Positions 5,744 to 7,440 of a stretch of 7,440 nucleotides of DNA are shown in pieces. The notes under the pieces were generated by a model. That model made no database searches. It saw only the letters and a program-made list of their open reading frames with translations, and was not told the origin of the DNA. The translations under genes were made by a program, and so were the position numbers. The stretch comes from JAEZAF01 sp964395665 (GTDB taxonomy: Bacteria; Chloroflexota; Anaerolineae; Aggregatilineales; Phototrophicaceae): positions 1 to 7,440 of the forward strand of contig CAYNDH010000206.1 of assembly GCA_964395665.1 (NCBI GenBank). The letters run 5' to 3'. Position 1 is the stretch's first letter. Each line of letters starts with the position of its first letter.

Positions 5744-6223
5744 ATGAAGTTATATTTTCTGAGACATGCCCATGCACTGGATGCCATCGACAATGAACCG
5801 GATCAGAAACGCCGTCTGTCCGCCAAAGGGCTGCGTGCCGTAAGCCACGTCGCCAAACTCTTAAACGCACTGGAAGTCACACCGGCGGTGGTTTATACCA
5901 GCCCCAGAGTTCGCGCCCTTCAGACCGCAGAAGTGGTCTCGGCAGCGCTCGGTGTCGATCTTCAGATCAGGGATGAACTGGATTTCAGCTTCGATGTCGC
6001 CGCGCTTCGCCAGCTCATCGACGGCCATGATGTGGCGAGCGAACTGCTGTTTGTGGGCCACGAACCCACCATGAGTCAGGTGATCGCCGACATCACAGGC
6101 GCGCATGTGCAGATGAAGAAAAGCGGCATCGCCCGCATGGACATCCTCTCGTTTGCGCCCTTAAAAGGCGATCTGATCTGGCTGCTTCCACCGAAAATCA
6201 CAAAGGTATTGGCAAAAGCGTGA
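5744..6223 (+). CDS. sixA: SixA-like phosphohistidine phosphatase (histidine phosphatase superfamily)
   Basis: The 159-residue protein fits the short SixA branch of the histidine phosphatase superfamily. The N-terminal MKLYFLRHAHA carries the catalytic R7-H8 (RHA in place of the more common RHG), TSPRVRALQTA (52-62) supplies the phosphate-binding Arg, and VGHEP (104-108) carries the second catalytic histidine, H106. SixA removes phosphate from histidine in phosphotransfer proteins; the substrate here is unknown, and no phosphotransferase or HPt gene lies in the window. The ATG has GGAG at 5732-5735 with an 8-nt gap. It starts 28 nt after the kinase-like gene and overlaps the next gene by 4 nt (GTGA), so it is probably part of the same transcript. 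It has no signal peptide and should be cytoplasmic. Confidence 0.92.
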   Translation: MKLYFLRHAHALDAIDNEPDQKRRLSAKGLRAVSHVAKLLNALEVTPAVVYTSPRVRALQTAEVVSAALGVDLQIRDELDFSFDVAALRQLIDGHDVASELLFVGHEPTMSQVIADITGAHVQMKKSGIARMDILSFAPLKGDLIWLLPPKITKVLAKA

Positions 6224-6783
6224 CGAAGATAGAACCCCCCACTTCAGATAGTCTTAAACTCATACCAGAGCAGGCCGCCCAGCGCAACCGGCGCATCCTG
6301 TGGTTCGGCATTCTGCTGGTCATCAGTCTGGCTCTGATCGGGCTGACGCTGATCCTCACGCCTGAAGCAACACCCGCCTTCGATACCGCTGTCGAGTTCA
6401 TGAACGCTGCCGGGCGCGGTGATGATGCTGCGGCATCCGGCAAACTAAGCCCGGAACTCCTGCAATTTGTCGAAGCCAACTGCCGTGACGGGAGTGTGTC
6501 GGCCTGTGTGGACGATTACACACCGCCCGAATGGGGAAATCTGATTCAGGCGGTCTTCCGTCGGTCGATCCCGGATGGTGAAAATGCATGGGATGTGATG
6601 GTCGTCTCGACCTATGAACAGGAACAGGGTTTCAGCGGTGTCTGCACCTACTATCATGTGATCCGCACTGGCGACGACGAATGGAAAATCGACCGCTGGT
6701 CAGGCTTCATCGCCTGTGATGATTCGAATGCCGGTCTTGTCGCAATGCGCGATAACCCTGATGCCCCCAACCGTGCCCCATGA
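6220..6783 (+). CDS. Single-pass membrane protein with exported C-terminal domain
   Basis: The 187-residue product has a charged N-terminal segment ending in RNRR (22-25), one hydrophobic helix at about 26-46, and a C-terminal domain of about 140 residues. The basic residues before the helix predict an N-inside topology, with the domain outside the cytoplasmic membrane. That domain has four Cys residues (in EANCRD, SACVDD, GVCTYY and IACDD), which could form two disulfides. Its layout, with an early helix AVEFMNAAGRGD and late strands WDVMVV, CTYYHV and WKIDRWSGF, recalls small cystatin/NTF2-like domains such as DUF4878; that is a resemblance, not an identification. The GTG start overlaps the sixA stop (GTGA), and no strong ribosome site precedes it, which implies translational coupling. 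It overlaps the next gene by 4 nt. Confidence 0.82.
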   Translation: MTKIEPPTSDSLKLIPEQAAQRNRRILWFGILLVISLALIGLTLILTPEATPAFDTAVEFMNAAGRGDDAAASGKLSPELLQFVEANCRDGSVSACVDDYTPPEWGNLIQAVFRRSIPDGENAWDVMVVSTYEQEQGFSGVCTYYHVIRTGDDEWKIDRWSGFIACDDSNAGLVAMRDNPDAPNRAP

Positions 6784-7292
6784 TCAGCGGTGCAAGCGGT
6801 AACATGAGCCGTATAAGCAGCGCCAGCCACAGACAGCGCCAGCCGTCATGGTTGCATACCCTGCTGGCGCTGACCGGCCCGCTCATCTGTATCCTCTCGG
6901 CCTGTGTCCCTGCTAAAGTACCATCTCAGCTTGTGCTGACTCCCGGCCCGGCTGTGGTAGTGACCGATCACCAGATCCGGATGCCTTCCGGCGCAATCAT
7001 CCAGAGATTACCCGACTGGCGCGTCCTGTTGAATGCAGCCGATGCACCAGAAGCCCTCACCCTGATCGCACCGGATGACCGGACGGTGATCATCCTCTCA
7101 CCTGACGCAGCTTATCCCCTGCCGGAGATCGCGACACTGCCAACCGATGAACGGGTTGTGGAAATACGCCGTGCAGAAGGCCCCGATGGAACGCTCCATT
7201 TGTGGCTGATCACCATGCCGGATAACCTTGATCATCAGCTTCAGGCACTGACACACACACTGGAAACACTCCAGTTTGCTCATCACCCTTAG
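6780..7292 (+). CDS. Predicted lipoprotein of unknown function
   Basis: The 170-residue protein begins with an Arg-rich segment (to about 22) and a hydrophobic stretch (about 24-41), and ends its signal with the lipobox L39-S40-A41-C42. This predicts cleavage by signal peptidase II and lipid attachment at C42. The mature part, about 128 residues, has short alternating strands and many Pro and Asp residues, with no motif I recognise. The ATG overlaps the previous stop (ATGA), which supports coupling. A second in-frame ATG at 6804 would give a shorter, more usual signal peptide with C34 as the lipidated residue, but it has only a weak ribosome site. It is the last gene of the kinase operon. With the preceding membrane protein it gives the operon an envelope component, possibly sensing or being controlled by the phosphorylation system. 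Confidence 0.82.
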   Translation: MISGASGNMSRISSASHRQRQPSWLHTLLALTGPLICILSACVPAKVPSQLVLTPGPAVVVTDHQIRMPSGAIIQRLPDWRVLLNAADAPEALTLIAPDDRTVIILSPDAAYPLPEIATLPTDERVVEIRRAEGPDGTLHLWLITMPDNLDHQLQALTHTLETLQFAHHP

Positions 7293-7320
7293 AACCTGTT
7301 TGGAAATTGGTTACCGGTGC

Positions 7321-7360
7321 GGACAGGGCGCCATTGCAAGCAATGCGGCCCTGTCCCTAC
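7321..7360 (-). repeat. Class C palindrome element, inverted orientation
   Basis: Read on the minus strand it starts with GTAGGGACAGGGC. GGACAGGGC (7321-7329) pairs with GCCCTGTCC (7348-7356), and inside, CATTGC (7332-7337) pairs with GCAATG (7340-7345) around a 2-nt centre. It lies 28 nt after the lipoprotein stop and could help end the operon transcript, but no T-run follows. Confidence 0.75.
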
Positions 7361-7370
7361 ATTCAGCATG

Positions 7371-7400
7371 TGCATTTATGCACCTTGCATTTATGCACCT
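7371..7400 (+). repeat. Perfect 15-bp tandem repeat x2
   Basis: TGCATTTATGCACCT occurs twice head to tail (7371-7385 and 7386-7400). It contains the near-palindrome TGCATttATGCA. It sits between an inverted and a direct copy of the GTAGGGAC element. Confidence 0.9.
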
Positions 7401-7401
7401 T

Positions 7402-7433
7402 GTAGGGACAACGCCTAAACATGCTTGCATGTC
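7402..7433 (+). repeat. GTAGGGAC element with class C centre, direct orientation
   Basis: GTAGGGAC (7402-7409) is followed by AACGCCTAA and the palindrome ACATGC-TT-GCATGT (7419-7432). The same 14-bp palindrome occurs at 399-412. The element may continue past the window end. Confidence 0.65.
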
Positions 7434-7440
7434 CATGCCT

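Overview
The window looks like a piece of a bacterial chromosome of moderately high GC content. I favour a Chloroflexota (Anaerolineae-like) origin. This rests on the GTAGGG-headed palindromic intergenic repeats, which I recall as frequent in that phylum, and on the kinase/PP2C gene style. It is an inference and not a proven assignment.

Region 1 (1-1663) is a repeat island around one gene. Two direct repeat arrays (32-370 and 1238-1557) are nearly identical. Each alternates a perfect 20-bp palindrome (class A) with a GGACGC/GCGTCC hairpin (class B). They bracket an orphan helix-turn-helix protein gene (575-1231) that has its own extended -10 promoter. Further palindromes with a TGCTTGCA centre (class C) lie just outside the arrays and again at the right edge of the window.

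Region 2 (1664-3329) is read on the minus strand. It holds an RclA/mercuric-reductase-like flavin disulfide oxidoreductase (start 3046) and an isolated tRNA-Gln(UUG) with its own promoter and intrinsic terminator.

Region 3 (3330-7292) is a phospho-signalling locus. A PP2C-type Ser/Thr phosphatase on the minus strand diverges from a four-gene plus-strand operon. The operon encodes an atypical protein-kinase-fold protein, a SixA-like histidine-acid phosphatase, a single-pass membrane protein with an exported domain, and a lipoprotein. The last three genes overlap by 4 nt each (GTGA, then ATGA), so they are probably translationally coupled. The layout suggests cytoplasmic phosphorylation and dephosphorylation linked to two envelope proteins, but the substrates cannot be read from the sequence.

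Region 4 (7293-7440) is intergenic. It holds an inverted copy and a direct copy of the repeat family and a perfect 15-bp tandem repeat.

The items most worth a second look are the repeat-bracketed HTH cassette, with its oriented palindrome classes, and the kinase-like protein with altered catalytic motifs and a shortened activation segment.
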